From positions 1-57,455 of the forward strand of contig NZ_VSSR01000063.1 in the NCBI RefSeq assembly GCF_008123515.1: DNA of 57,455 nucleotides. Direction: 5' to 3'. Shown here piece after piece: positions 47,659-56,237 of this stretch; within the stretch, counting starts at the first letter, position 1, and each line of letters begins with the position of its first letter. The translations under genes were made by a program, and so were the position numbers. A model generated the notes under the pieces. The model ran no database searches and was not told the DNA's origin. It saw only the letters and a program-made list of their open reading frames with translations. Source of the stretch: Bradyrhizobium cytisi. GTDB lineage: Bacteria; Pseudomonadota; Alphaproteobacteria; Rhizobiales; Xanthobacteraceae.

Positions 47659-48621
47659 TCAGTTCAGCACCAGTTTCGCGGTGTCGAGTTTCGATTGCAG
47701 CATCTTCTGCGACGACATCACGTCGATCCACCAGGCGAGGTTTTCCGGCTTGAGATTCGGCTCGGACTGGTTCGGCGGTGTCGCCTTGACGAGCTCGAGT
47801 GGTTGCTTCGTGAACTTGGCGATCGAGTTGGAGGCCTTGTCGCGATCGCTGTTGACGATTGCAGCAGCCTCCGCGATGGCTTCGCGGAACTTCTTTACCG
47901 TCGCCACATTCTTCTCCGCCCAGTCGCGCGCCGCGGCATAGAAGATGATCGGGTCGGTGCGGCCGAGCTCGGCGCCGTACCGCGCGCCGACCGAACCGAT
48001 CCCGGCATTGGTCATGCGCGTGACGAACGGCTCGGCGGTGAGCACCGCATCGACGCCGCCGGACTTGATGATGTCGGCCATGGTCGGAAAGGTGACTTCG
48101 ACGAAATTGACGCTTTTGGGGGCGACGCCTTTCTCCACCAGCCATTTCACGAACAGCACATGGAGAAAGGCATTCAGGCCGGGCGCGCCGACCTTCTTGC
48201 CGACGAAATCCTTCGGCTCGTTGATGGTGATGCCGTTGCGGACGAAGGCGGCGATCGCGGTGTTCGAGGTCGGGTTCATGACCGAGGCGCCGGCGATCGC
48301 GACGAGGTCGAGGCCGCCGTCGACGGCCTGGAGGAAGACGGTGGAGGTGGGGCCGCCGACCTGAATCGAGTTCGACAGGATCGCGGCCGGGATGTTGGAG
48401 TTGATCGCGATCGGCGTCATCTCGACGTCCAGCCCATGCTTCTTGAAGATGCCTTCGTCGACCGCGACCATGGCCGAGGCGCAGTCGGAGGTTGCGGTGC
48501 AGCCGATCTGGATCTTGGCCTGCGCAAGCGCTGGTCCCGTTAAGGCAACAAACAGTCCAAGGCCCACTCCGAGGCCGAGCGCGAGACCGGTCAACGTCTC
48601 CCTTATTTTCTTTCGCCTCAC
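47659..48621 (-). CDS. ABC transporter substrate-binding protein (NMT1/SsuA-like)
   Basis: A 320-residue periplasmic binding protein. A long signal (LTGLALGLGVGLGLFVALTGPALA) precedes the mature domain, which has IQIGCTATSDCASAMVAVDEGIFKKHGLDVEM and AAILSNSIQVGGPTSTVF, typical of the NMT1/THI5/SsuA class of proteins for sulfonates, nitrate, thiamin precursors or aromatic acids. The start is GTG at 48621 after GGGAGAGGG. It is the first gene of the leftward operon and is divergent from the FAH gene. Confidence 0.9.
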   Translation of the reverse strand: MRRKKIRETLTGLALGLGVGLGLFVALTGPALAQAKIQIGCTATSDCASAMVAVDEGIFKKHGLDVEMTPIAINSNIPAAILSNSIQVGGPTSTVFLQAVDGGLDLVAIAGASVMNPTSNTAIAAFVRNGITINEPKDFVGKKVGAPGLNAFLHVLFVKWLVEKGVAPKSVNFVEVTFPTMADIIKSGGVDAVLTAEPFVTRMTNAGIGSVGARYGAELGRTDPIIFYAAARDWAEKNVATVKKFREAIAEAAAIVNSDRDKASNSIAKFTKQPLELVKATPPNQSEPNLKPENLAWWIDVMSSQKMLQSKLDTAKLVLN

Positions 48622-48708
48622 CGCCCTCTCCCGATTTGTATTTTTCAGTCTTGTTTATCGATATTTTCTCTGATCATATATTTCAAACGATAGCAAGGGG
48701 TACCCAAG
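48622..48708. promoter_or_regulatory. divergent promoter region of the ABC and FAH operons
   Basis: This 87-base gap is unusually AT-rich. It holds a perfect 8-base palindrome TATCGATA (48656-48663) and a second palindrome TGATCA (48671-48676) with centres 14 bases apart. Both the ABC operon and the FAH-cyclase operon must start here, so it is the natural site for the operon's own GntR regulator. The palindromes are candidate half-sites only. Confidence 0.45.
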
Positions 48709-49698
48709 GTGAAGCTCGCAACGTTCAGATCTGCCGGTCAGGAGAAAATCGGAGCCGTCCACGCCAATGACAGCCAGCTGTTCGACCTCGCCGCCGCCGC
48801 CGCGCGGGACGGCGGGGCCGATCCGGCCTTCGGCTCGATGCTGGCATTGATCGACGCGGGGCCGCGCGCGCTCGATCGGGCGGCAGCCCTGTTCGACAAG
48901 CAAGGCAAGGACGCGACGCTGTCGGCGGCCGTTGGTAGCGTCGACGTTCTCGCCCCGGTGCCAGAGCCGCGGCAAATGCGCGACGGCATGTCGTTTGCGC
49001 TGCATATCCTCCAGGCGCCACGCGGGCAGCGGAAGCTCGCGGCGCGCGCCAAGGGGGACATGGCGGAATTGGCGCGCATCGACGCCGAGCCGCTCGGCGA
49101 GTTGCCCGAGGTCTATCGCAAGCAGCCGATCTTCTACATCACCAACCGCTTCAGCGTCCGCGGCACCAACACCACGGTGAAATGGCCGCGCTACAGCAAG
49201 GTCATGGACTACGAGCTCGAATTCGGGATCATCACCAAAAACAAGGGCGCGAACATCTCCGCCGCGAAGGCGAAGGATCACATCTTCGGCTACACCATCT
49301 TCAACGATTTCTCCGCGCGCGACGCGCAGCGCATCGAGATGGAGGGACGGCTCGGCCCGGCCAAGGGCAAGAGCTTCGACGGCGGCAACGTGATGGGTCC
49401 GTGGATCGTGACGCCGGACGAGATCGGCGATCCCTACAAGCTGAAGATGGAAGCGCGCGTCAACGGCGAGACCCGCTCGAAAGGCGTGACGGAGGGCATG
49501 CTGTTTTCCTTCGAAGAGATCATCGCCCACGTCACCCAGGACGAGACGTTGATGCCTGGCGAATTCATCGGCTCCGGCACGGTCGGCAATGGCTGCGGCC
49601 TCGAGCTCGGATGGTTTCTCGAGCATGGCGATACGATCGAGCTCGAGGTCGAGAAGATCGGTATTTTGAAGAACCGCGTCGAGCGGCAGGAAGTCTGA
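48709..49698 (+). CDS. fumarylacetoacetate hydrolase (FAH) family protein
   Basis: A 329-residue FAH-family enzyme, longer than the one at 37535, with an N-terminal domain of about 115 residues. The metal Glu pair is in DYELEFGIITKNKG, followed by GYTIFNDFSARDAQ and GPWIVTPDEIGDP; EFIGSGTVGNGCGLELG is the C-terminal signature. The start is GTG at 48709 with AAGGGG upstream. It forms an operon with the cyclase gene (47 bases). Hydrolysis of a 1,3-diketo acid or fumarylacetoacetate-like ring-cleavage product fits, but the substrate is not known. Confidence 0.92.
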   Translation: MKLATFRSAGQEKIGAVHANDSQLFDLAAAAARDGGADPAFGSMLALIDAGPRALDRAAALFDKQGKDATLSAAVGSVDVLAPVPEPRQMRDGMSFALHILQAPRGQRKLAARAKGDMAELARIDAEPLGELPEVYRKQPIFYITNRFSVRGTNTTVKWPRYSKVMDYELEFGIITKNKGANISAAKAKDHIFGYTIFNDFSARDAQRIEMEGRLGPAKGKSFDGGNVMGPWIVTPDEIGDPYKLKMEARVNGETRSKGVTEGMLFSFEEIIAHVTQDETLMPGEFIGSGTVGNGCGLELGWFLEHGDTIELEVEKIGILKNRVERQEV

Positions 49699-49745
49699 AG
49701 GGACGCCTGAAGGCCGCCAACCAAAACAGTCAACGAGGAAGCGCC

Positions 49746-50522
49746 ATGACGAGCAAGCTGATCGACATCTCCGTCCCCCTCCAAAACGATGTGCCGGCCG
49801 ACCCGCCCGGCAATCATCCGACGATCCAGTATATCGACCACCGGCAGGGCCTGCCGCGCATGCTGCAGTTCTTCGACGGACTGAAGGCCGAGGATCTGCC
49901 GGACGGGCAAGGCTGGGCGGTGGAACAGGTCAGCCTCTCGACCCACAACGGCACGCATCTCGACGCCCCCTGGCATTTCCACCCGACCATGAATCGCGGC
50001 GAGCGTTCCTGGACCATCGACGAGGTGCCGCTGGAATGGTGCTTCCAGCCCGGCGTGAAGCTCGACTTCCGGCACCTGCCCGACGGCTATGTCGCAACCG
50101 CCAAAGATGTCGAGGCTGAGCTGAAGCGCATCGGCCATGAGCTGAAGCCGTTGGAGATCGTCGTGGTCAACACCAGCGCCGGCGTCAAATATGGCCGGCA
50201 GGACTACGTCACGTCGGGCTGCGGGATGGGCTATGAAGCAACCATGTACCTGCTCGAGCGCGGTGTGCGATTGACCGGCATCGACGGCTGGAGCTGGGAC
50301 GCGCCGTTCGTTCATACCGCGAAGAAATACGCCGGGACGAGGGACGCCAGCCTGATATGGGAAGGCCACAAGGCCGGCCGCCATATCGGCTATTGCCATC
50401 TCGAGAAGCTGCACAATCTCGAATTGCTGCCGTCGACCGGCTTCAAGGTGTCATGCTTCCCCGTGAAAATCGAGCGAGCCTCGGCAGGATGGACGCGAGC
50501 GGTCGCGATTTTGGAGAGCTAG
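49746..50522 (+). CDS. cyclase family protein (kynurenine formamidase / isatin hydrolase-like)
   Basis: A 258-residue metal-dependent hydrolase of the cyclase (PF04199) family. The metal motif HxxxHxDxxxH is met by His67, His71, Asp73 and His77 (in STHNGTHLDAPWHFH). It starts LIDISVPLQND, the usual family opening. Members include kynurenine formamidase and isatin hydrolase; Bradyrhizobium strains have been reported to degrade indole acetic acid through isatin, so an isatin-type substrate is a possible reading, not a demonstrated one. ATG 49746 follows AACGAGGAA. The repeat copy B begins 4 bases past the stop. Confidence 0.87.
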   Translation: MTSKLIDISVPLQNDVPADPPGNHPTIQYIDHRQGLPRMLQFFDGLKAEDLPDGQGWAVEQVSLSTHNGTHLDAPWHFHPTMNRGERSWTIDEVPLEWCFQPGVKLDFRHLPDGYVATAKDVEAELKRIGHELKPLEIVVVNTSAGVKYGRQDYVTSGCGMGYEATMYLLERGVRLTGIDGWSWDAPFVHTAKKYAGTRDASLIWEGHKAGRHIGYCHLEKLHNLELLPSTGFKVSCFPVKIERASAGWTRAVAILES

Positions 50523-50526
50523 GCTC

Positions 50527-50570
50527 CGATACGAAAATGGCCACCATCACGCGTGCCGTTTTTGTTCTGG
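50527..50570. repeat. right direct repeat (degenerate tRNA-fMet terminator copy B)
   Basis: CGATACGAAAATGGCC...TTTTTGTTCTGG is the second copy of the 44556-44598 sequence, with four substitutions and one inserted T. Its stem is weakened to AAAATGGC/GCCGTTTT, still followed by TGTT, so it can be a terminator for the cyclase gene. No tRNA 3' end accompanies it. Confidence 0.85.
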
Positions 50571-50646
50571 AGGCAACGCGCTCAGCCTGGCGCCGCCTCG
50601 CCTCCTCGAACACGGTGATGGTGCGACCGTTCGTTGCTGCCTCCGG

Positions 50647-51543
50647 CTAGCGTTCGCGGCTCCACGGGAAGAGTGAGGCCGGGAAATCCGCCGCATAGCG
50701 GTGTCCTATCGGTGGGCGGGGCTGTTCTTCCGGCGGGTTTGGATCGGGCTCGACCACCTTCCGATAAAGATGCCAGGTGGCATGACCGAGCACGGGCAGA
50801 ACGACGGCGAGACCGACGAAGAACGGTAGCGAGCCGATCGCCAGCAATGCCGCAACTACCAGACCCCAAGCCGCCATTGGAACTGGATTCTCCCTCACGG
50901 CCCGCAGCGACGTCCGGATTGCGTCGATCGCAGTCGCATGCCGGTCGAGCATCAGCGGAAACGACACAACGCTGACGCACAGGGCCACGACGGCGAACAG
51001 GAAGCCGACGCCGCAGCCGACGATGATGAGCGACCATCCTTCCGGTGTCGTCAAAACACGCGTTGCGAAGTCGGGGATGCTTGCAGCCGGAGCGTGGCCG
51101 AAGGTTGCAACGTAGATCGCGTTCGCGGCGCCGATCCAGACCCCGAACAGAACCAGCAGGAGGACGCCGAGTTCGAGCATGGCGCCGAAAGATGGCGCGC
51201 GCAGCACCTGCATGGCGTCCCACGCTGCGGCTTGCTCTCCGCGCTCGCGGCGGCGGCTGAGCTCGTAGAGGCCGAGCGCGGCAAACGGACCGATCAGCGT
51301 AAAGCCCGCGGCCAGCGGAAACAGTAGCGGCAGCACCGAATAGCCGATGACAAGTCTGAACAGGACAAGTCCGAGAACGGGATAAATCACGCACAGGACG
51401 ATGGCGTGAGTTGGGACGGCGTTGAAGTCTTCCCAGCCCAGGCGTAGCGCATTGCCCAAATCGGAAAGGCTGATCTTGCGAACGACGAAGGGGGTAGAGA
51501 CGCCAAACACTTGCAGTTTGGGTCTTGCGAATACCGTGGTCAT
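50647..51543 (-). CDS. DUF2189 family membrane protein
   Basis: A 298-residue multi-pass membrane protein with about six hydrophobic helices. Family features are the short N-terminal cytoplasmic part (VVRKISLSDLGNALRLGWEDF), GLYELSRRRERGE after the second helix, and SFPLMLDRHATAIDAIRTSLRAV before the last pair. DUF2189 proteins have no known function. ATG 51543 follows AGGAGA; the open frame to 51639 is not supported. It lies immediately right of the cassette boundary and is read toward it. Confidence 0.85.
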   Translation of the reverse strand: MTTVFARPKLQVFGVSTPFVVRKISLSDLGNALRLGWEDFNAVPTHAIVLCVIYPVLGLVLFRLVIGYSVLPLLFPLAAGFTLIGPFAALGLYELSRRRERGEQAAAWDAMQVLRAPSFGAMLELGVLLLVLFGVWIGAANAIYVATFGHAPAASIPDFATRVLTTPEGWSLIIVGCGVGFLFAVVALCVSVVSFPLMLDRHATAIDAIRTSLRAVRENPVPMAAWGLVVAALLAIGSLPFFVGLAVVLPVLGHATWHLYRKVVEPDPNPPEEQPRPPIGHRYAADFPASLFPWSRER

Positions 51544-52104
51544 GGCGCCGATCTCCTTGCTTCTGATCGCAGGGGAACGGTGCGCACTTAAAACACGCGC
51601 ATCCGTCTCGTGCGCGAAAATCGCGATCGATCCCGGCAAATCAGGTTCAACGTGAAGGAGCTTTGCCGGACGACATCTGTCGCGACCGGTACGCTGAAGT
51701 TAGCGCGATATGCGATAGAAGCAAGTAGCGTCCGCAGGTGAGTGAATTGTGCTTCCGCACAAAAACCAATCTGCTGCAGTGCATCATCGACGGGTGGTGC
51801 CTGCAGGTGCTCCGGCTTGCGTTGCATTTGGGCCAGCGTCCGCCAGACCAATGCGAGGCATACTCCTCTATTGACTCTATTGACGCCGGGCTCGACGGGT
51901 ATCATGCTAAAGACACTGAACGCCTTCAGCTCCGACGAGATTGCGGTCGTGACTTGTCCTCGTGTCAAGCGTTGACATCGCGACCGGTTGAATGGGCGAG
52001 GCAAGAGGCACGACGAAGGCGGATGTGATTTCGCCATCGCGACAGACGTGAGCTCCGCCCTCTGGTTCGTATCCACAGCCTTTAGCGGCAAGGATGCATG
52101 AGGG
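51544..52104. other. upstream region of the cytochrome oxidase operon
   Basis: About 560 bases without a gene I accept. Two overlapping short ORFs near 51738-52028 have no family resemblance and no ribosome site. The stretch contains a perfect dyad at 51963-51977 and two copies of TCGCGACCGGT (near 51680 and 51978), and should hold the promoter of the oxidase operon and that of the DUF2189 gene. Confidence 0.5.
51963..51977. promoter_or_regulatory. perfect dyad TGTCAA-GCG-TTGACA upstream of coxM
   Basis: Six-base perfect inverted arms with a 3-base spacer, ending 127 bases before the subunit II start. The right arm is also a consensus -35 sequence, but no matching -10 is found 16-18 bases on. 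It may be an operator for a dimeric regulator. Confidence 0.4.
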
Positions 52105-52938
52105 ATGGCTGTAGCAATCATACTGCTGTTGGTCGCAATCGCCTCGGTGCTGTTTCACATTTTCAGCCCGTGGTGGTGGACCCCGCTCGCCTCAAACTGG
52201 CGCTACATCGACGACACCATCACCCTGACATTCTGGATCACCGGCGCGGTTTTCTTCGCGGTCGTCGCATTCATGGCCTATTGCGTCTTCCGCTTTCGAC
52301 ACACGGAGGGACGGCGCGCAGCCTACAATCCCGAAAACAAGAGGCTCGAATGGTGGCTCAGCGTCGGGACTGCAATCGGCGTCGCCGCCATGCTCGCACC
52401 CGGCCTGGTCGTCTGGCACCAGTTCGTCACGGTTCCGGCCAATGCGACCGAGGTCGAGGTCATGGGACAGCAATGGCAATGGAGCTATCGGCTTCCCGGA
52501 AAGGACGGCCGGCTCGGGACTTCCGATGCCCGCAATGTCAGTGCCGAAAATCCCATGGGGTTGAATCCCGACGATCCCGCCGGCCAAGACGATGTCGTCA
52601 TTCAAAATGACGACTTGCACCTGCCGCTTGGGAAGCCGGTGAAGGTGTTGCTCCGCTCGATTGACGTCCTGCATGATTTCTATGTGCCCGAGTTTCGGGC
52701 GAAGATGGACATGATACCGGGCTCGGTCACGTATTACTGGTTCACGCCAACGCGCACCGGAACGTTCGACGTTCTCTGCGCGGAGCTCTGCGGTGCCGCG
52801 CACGCGCAGATGCGGAGCAAGGTTATCGTCGAGGAAGAGAAAGACTATCACGCGTGGCTGGAGAAGCAGCACTCGTTCGCCGAGCTCTCCGGGCAGCGTG
52901 ATGTCGCGAAAGCGGCTTACACGAGAGAGAGCGAATGA
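52105..52938 (+). CDS. coxM: cytochrome c oxidase subunit II
   Basis: A 277-residue subunit II of an aa3-type haem-copper oxidase. Two membrane helices (about residues 3-22 and 40-62, and a third near 85-107) precede the periplasmic cupredoxin domain. The CuA site is complete: His in DVLHDFYVPEF and CAELCGAAHAQM, giving CxxxCxxxHxxM, so electrons come from cytochrome c and not from quinol. VMGQQWQWSYRLPG is the conserved aromatic electron-entry region. It is the first gene of the oxidase operon. The II-I-III-III order resembles the alternative coxMNOP oxidase of Bradyrhizobium; the symbol is given on that basis. Confidence 0.88.
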   Translation: MAVAIILLLVAIASVLFHIFSPWWWTPLASNWRYIDDTITLTFWITGAVFFAVVAFMAYCVFRFRHTEGRRAAYNPENKRLEWWLSVGTAIGVAAMLAPGLVVWHQFVTVPANATEVEVMGQQWQWSYRLPGKDGRLGTSDARNVSAENPMGLNPDDPAGQDDVVIQNDDLHLPLGKPVKVLLRSIDVLHDFYVPEFRAKMDMIPGSVTYYWFTPTRTGTFDVLCAELCGAAHAQMRSKVIVEEEKDYHAWLEKQHSFAELSGQRDVAKAAYTRESE

Positions 52939-53012
52939 AAATATCGGCGAGGAGCGCCGCATAGCAGAGGGCGAACTCTTCGCTGAAGAGAGAGACCAAG
53001 GAGGGAATTCCG

Positions 53013-54788
53013 ATGGTCGATGTCCCGTTTGACACAGTCGCAGGCGTCCCGCCCGCCGAAGTGGGCGAGGTCGAGCTCTATCATCCGAGAAGCTGGTGGA
53101 CGAGGTACGTCTTTTCGCAGGATGCCAAGATCATCGCCATCCAGTACTCGATCACGGCGATGTCCATTGGAATGGTTGCGCTGGTGCTGTCATGGCTGAT
53201 GCGGCTGCAACTCGGATTCCCCGGCACGTTTTCGTTCATCGATCCGAACCAGTATCTCCAGTTCATCACCATGCACGGCATGATCATGGTGATCTATCTT
53301 CTCACCGCGCTGTTCCTCGGCGGCTTCGGCAACTACCTCATCCCGCTGATGGTCGGCGCGCGGGACATGGTGTTCCCCTATGTGAACATGCTGAGCTACT
53401 GGGTCTACCTGCTCGCGGTCATGGTGCTGGTCTCGACCTTTTTCGTGCCCGGCGGGCCCACCGGCGCCGGCTGGACGCTGTACCCGCCGCAGGCGATTCT
53501 CTCCGGTACTCCGGGGCAGGACTGGGGCATCGTTCTCATGCTGGCCTCCCTCATCCTGTTCATCATCGGCTTCACCATGGGCGGGCTGAATTACGTGGTG
53601 ACCGTGCTGCAGGCGCGCACGCGCGGCATGACGTTGATGCGTTTGCCCTTGACGGTATGGGGCATCTTCACGGCCACCGTCATGGCGCTGCTGGCCTTTC
53701 CGGCGCTGTTCGTCGCCTCGGTGATGTTGCTGCTCGATCGCCTGCTGGGAACCAGCTTCTTCATGCCCACGCTGGTCGAGATGGGCACGCTGACGAAATA
53801 TGGCGGCGGCAGCCCGATCCTGTTCCAGCATTTGTTCTGGTTCTTCGGGCATCCTGAAGTCTACATCGTGGCGTTGCCGGCCTTCGGCATCATTTCCGAT
53901 CTGATCAGCGTCCATGCCCGGAAGAACATCTTCGGCTATCGCATGATGGTCTGGGCGATCGTGGCAATCGGCGCCCTCAGCTTCGTCGTGTGGGCGCACC
54001 ACATGTATGTGAGCGGGATGCACCCCTATTTCGGGTTCTTCTTCGCCACCACGACGCTGATCATCGCGATCCCGACCGCGATCAAGGTTTACAATTGGGT
54101 GCTGACCCTTTGGCGCGGCGACATTCATCTCACCATCCCGATGCTGTTCGCGCTGGCCTTCATCATCACCTTCGTTAACGGCGGCCTGACCGGCCTGTTT
54201 CTCGGCAACGTGGTCGTAGACGTTCCCTTGTCGGACACGATGTTCGTTGTCGCCCACTTTCACATGGTGATGGGCATTGCGCCGATCATGGCCGTGTTCG
54301 GCGGAATCTATCATTGGTACCCGAAGGTCACCGGACGAATGCTCAATGAGGTGCTCGGGCGATTCCACTTCTGGGTCTCGTTCCTCGGCGCCTATGCGAT
54401 TTTCTTCCCCATGCACTATCTTGGCCTGTTGGGCATGCCCCGCCGCTATCATGACATCGGCGAAACGGCCTTCGTTCCGGCATCCGCCCATGACCTCAAT
54501 GCGTTCATGAGCGTGGCGGCCCTGATCGTCGGCTTCGCCCAGCTCGTGTTCCTGTTCAACCTGATCTGGAGCCTGCTCAAAGGAAAAGAGGCGGGCGGCA
54601 ATCCCTGGGGCGCCGCGTCGTTGGAATGGCAAACGCCGGAAACCCCGCCGGGGCACGGCAACTGGGGCAAGGAGCTCCCGATCGTCCATCGCTGGGCCTA
54701 CGATTACAGCGTCCCCGGCGCCGCCAGGGATTTCGTGGCGCAGAATGAACCGCCGGCCGGATTGTCGGCGCAAGGATCCCACGCATGA
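53013..54788 (+). CDS. coxN: cytochrome c oxidase subunit I
   Basis: A 591-residue catalytic subunit with 12 or more helices. Low-spin haem and haem a3/CuB ligands are present: MHGMIMVIY, GHPEVYIVALPAFG (His-Pro-Glu-Val-Tyr, with the cross-linked His-Tyr pair and the D-channel Glu), VWAHHMYVSGM and VVAHFHMVMG. GARDMVFPYVNMLSYW has the D-channel Asp and Asn, and IPTAIKVYNW the K-channel Thr-Lys, so it is an A-type proton pump. AAGGAGGG precedes ATG 53013. It overlaps the next gene by ATGA. Confidence 0.92.
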   Translation: MVDVPFDTVAGVPPAEVGEVELYHPRSWWTRYVFSQDAKIIAIQYSITAMSIGMVALVLSWLMRLQLGFPGTFSFIDPNQYLQFITMHGMIMVIYLLTALFLGGFGNYLIPLMVGARDMVFPYVNMLSYWVYLLAVMVLVSTFFVPGGPTGAGWTLYPPQAILSGTPGQDWGIVLMLASLILFIIGFTMGGLNYVVTVLQARTRGMTLMRLPLTVWGIFTATVMALLAFPALFVASVMLLLDRLLGTSFFMPTLVEMGTLTKYGGGSPILFQHLFWFFGHPEVYIVALPAFGIISDLISVHARKNIFGYRMMVWAIVAIGALSFVVWAHHMYVSGMHPYFGFFFATTTLIIAIPTAIKVYNWVLTLWRGDIHLTIPMLFALAFIITFVNGGLTGLFLGNVVVDVPLSDTMFVVAHFHMVMGIAPIMAVFGGIYHWYPKVTGRMLNEVLGRFHFWVSFLGAYAIFFPMHYLGLLGMPRRYHDIGETAFVPASAHDLNAFMSVAALIVGFAQLVFLFNLIWSLLKGKEAGGNPWGAASLEWQTPETPPGHGNWGKELPIVHRWAYDYSVPGAARDFVAQNEPPAGLSAQGSHA

Positions 54789-55489
54789 GCGCCATCATCC
54801 TGTTCATGGCCGGAATAGCCGCAATTGCGGGATGGTGGCTCTCGCAACAACGGCTGACGGCGAAGCCCTGGCTGGAGGAAGGGCTGATCGTCGATCTTCG
54901 TGAGCAGAGCACCTCGTCCCTGCCGCCGGCGAAGATCGGATTGGGCGTGTTTCTTGCCGTCGTCGGCTCGCTGTTCGCACTCTTCATCAGTGCTTACTCG
55001 ATGCGGATGAACCTGGTGGACTGGCGTACGCTGCCGGTGCCGGTACTGTTGTGGTTCAACACCGGCGTCCTGGTCTTGAGCAGTGTGGCACTGCAATGGG
55101 CGTATATGGCCGCGCGCCGCGACGACATCGACGTCACAAGCGTCGGCCTGTGTGCCGGTGGAGCGTTCGCCATTACATTCCTTGTCGGGCAACTGCTGGC
55201 GTGGCGCCAGCTGAGTGCCGCCGGGTACTTCCTCGCGTCCAATCCAGCCAATTCGTTCTTCTACCTGATCACCGCGGTGCACGGGCTGCATCTGATGGGC
55301 GGCCTGGTGGCCCTCGGCAGAACGACGGCCAAGGTATTACGTGGCGCCGAGGCGAGCCAAATTCGCCTGAGCGTGGAACTCTGCACGATCTACTGGCACT
55401 TCCTGCTGGTGGTCTGGCTGGTCCTGCTCGGCTTGCTGACGGGCTGGACAGACAATTTCGTCGACATCTGTCGCCAGTTGCTGAGCTAG
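54785..55489 (+). CDS. coxO: cytochrome c oxidase subunit III-like protein (first)
   Basis: A 234-residue, seven-helix subunit III homologue. YFLASNPANSFFYLITAVHGLHLMGGL and CTIYWHFLLVVWLVLLGLL carry the typical Gly-His and YWHF motifs. Coupled to subunit I by a 4-base overlap. Followed 16 bases later by a second subunit III-type gene. In coxMNOP-type clusters two such proteins occur; whether both sit in one enzyme is not known to me. Confidence 0.88.
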   Translation: MSAIILFMAGIAAIAGWWLSQQRLTAKPWLEEGLIVDLREQSTSSLPPAKIGLGVFLAVVGSLFALFISAYSMRMNLVDWRTLPVPVLLWFNTGVLVLSSVALQWAYMAARRDDIDVTSVGLCAGGAFAITFLVGQLLAWRQLSAAGYFLASNPANSFFYLITAVHGLHLMGGLVALGRTTAKVLRGAEASQIRLSVELCTIYWHFLLVVWLVLLGLLTGWTDNFVDICRQLLS

Positions 55490-55505
55490 GGAAGGCAAAG
55501 ACCAG

Positions 55506-56228
55506 ATGGCAGAAACGGCGCTGATCAACAATGTAGAACCGCCGGCGCGGCCTGCAGGTTGGCGAGGCATCGCCGCCGATTGGTCCTCGGATCAGCGCGC
55601 CTTCAAGAACGTCTCCTGGGGGAAGGCCATGATGTGGATCTTCCTGCTCAGCGACACCTTCATCTTCAGTTGTTTCCTGCTGTCGTACATGACGACGCGA
55701 ATGACCACGACCGTGGCGTGGCCTAATCCCAGCGAGGTCTTCGCCCTCACGATCGGGGACAAGAAAATCCCGCTCATCCTGATCGCGATCATGACCTTCA
55801 TCCTGATCAGCAGCAGCGGGACGATGGCGATGGCGGTCAATTTCGGTTACCGCCGCGATCGCGTGAAAACGGCAGCCTTGATGCTGGCCACAGCGGCATT
55901 CGGCGCAACCTTCGTCGGGATGCAGGCGTTCGAATGGACCAAGCTGATCAGGGAGGGCGTGCGGCCCTGGGGCAACCCGTGGGGTGCGGAGCAGTTTGGA
56001 TCGAGCTTTTTCATGATCACCGGCTTCCACGGCACCCACGTGACGATCGGCGTGATCTTCCTGATCGCCATTGCGCGAAAGGTCTGGCGCGGAGACTTCG
56101 ATGTCGAGAGGCGCGGCTTTTTCACGAGCCGGAAGGGGCATTACGAGATCGTCGAGATCACCGGCCTGTACTGGCACTTCGTCGATCTGGTGTGGGTGTT
56201 CATCTTTGCGCTTTTTTATCTCTGGTGA
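55506..56228 (+). CDS. coxP: cytochrome c oxidase subunit III-like protein (second)
   Basis: A 240-residue subunit III homologue. MMWIFLLSDTFIFSCFLLSYM is the first helix pair, GMQAFEWTKLI is the central helix, and FFMITGFHGTHVTIGVIF plus GLYWHFVDLVWVFIFALFYLW are the standard C-terminal motifs. It lacks obvious sequence closeness to the first copy beyond the family motifs, so the two are probably old paralogues. GGGAAGG precedes ATG 55506. The next gene starts 9 bases later. Confidence 0.9.
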   Translation: MAETALINNVEPPARPAGWRGIAADWSSDQRAFKNVSWGKAMMWIFLLSDTFIFSCFLLSYMTTRMTTTVAWPNPSEVFALTIGDKKIPLILIAIMTFILISSSGTMAMAVNFGYRRDRVKTAALMLATAAFGATFVGMQAFEWTKLIREGVRPWGNPWGAEQFGSSFFMITGFHGTHVTIGVIFLIAIARKVWRGDFDVERRGFFTSRKGHYEIVEITGLYWHFVDLVWVFIFALFYLW

Positions 56229-56237
56229 GGTCGCAGC

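Noticed and set aside
51738..52028. Two short overlapping ORFs upstream of coxM
   Set aside because: No ribosome site, no recognisable family, and an arginine-rich end typical of non-coding GC-rich frames.
53190..54782. 530-codon open frame on the minus strand opposite cytochrome oxidase subunit I
   Set aside because: The His/Glu/Arg-rich translation is a complement artefact of a membrane protein gene; no family features are seen.
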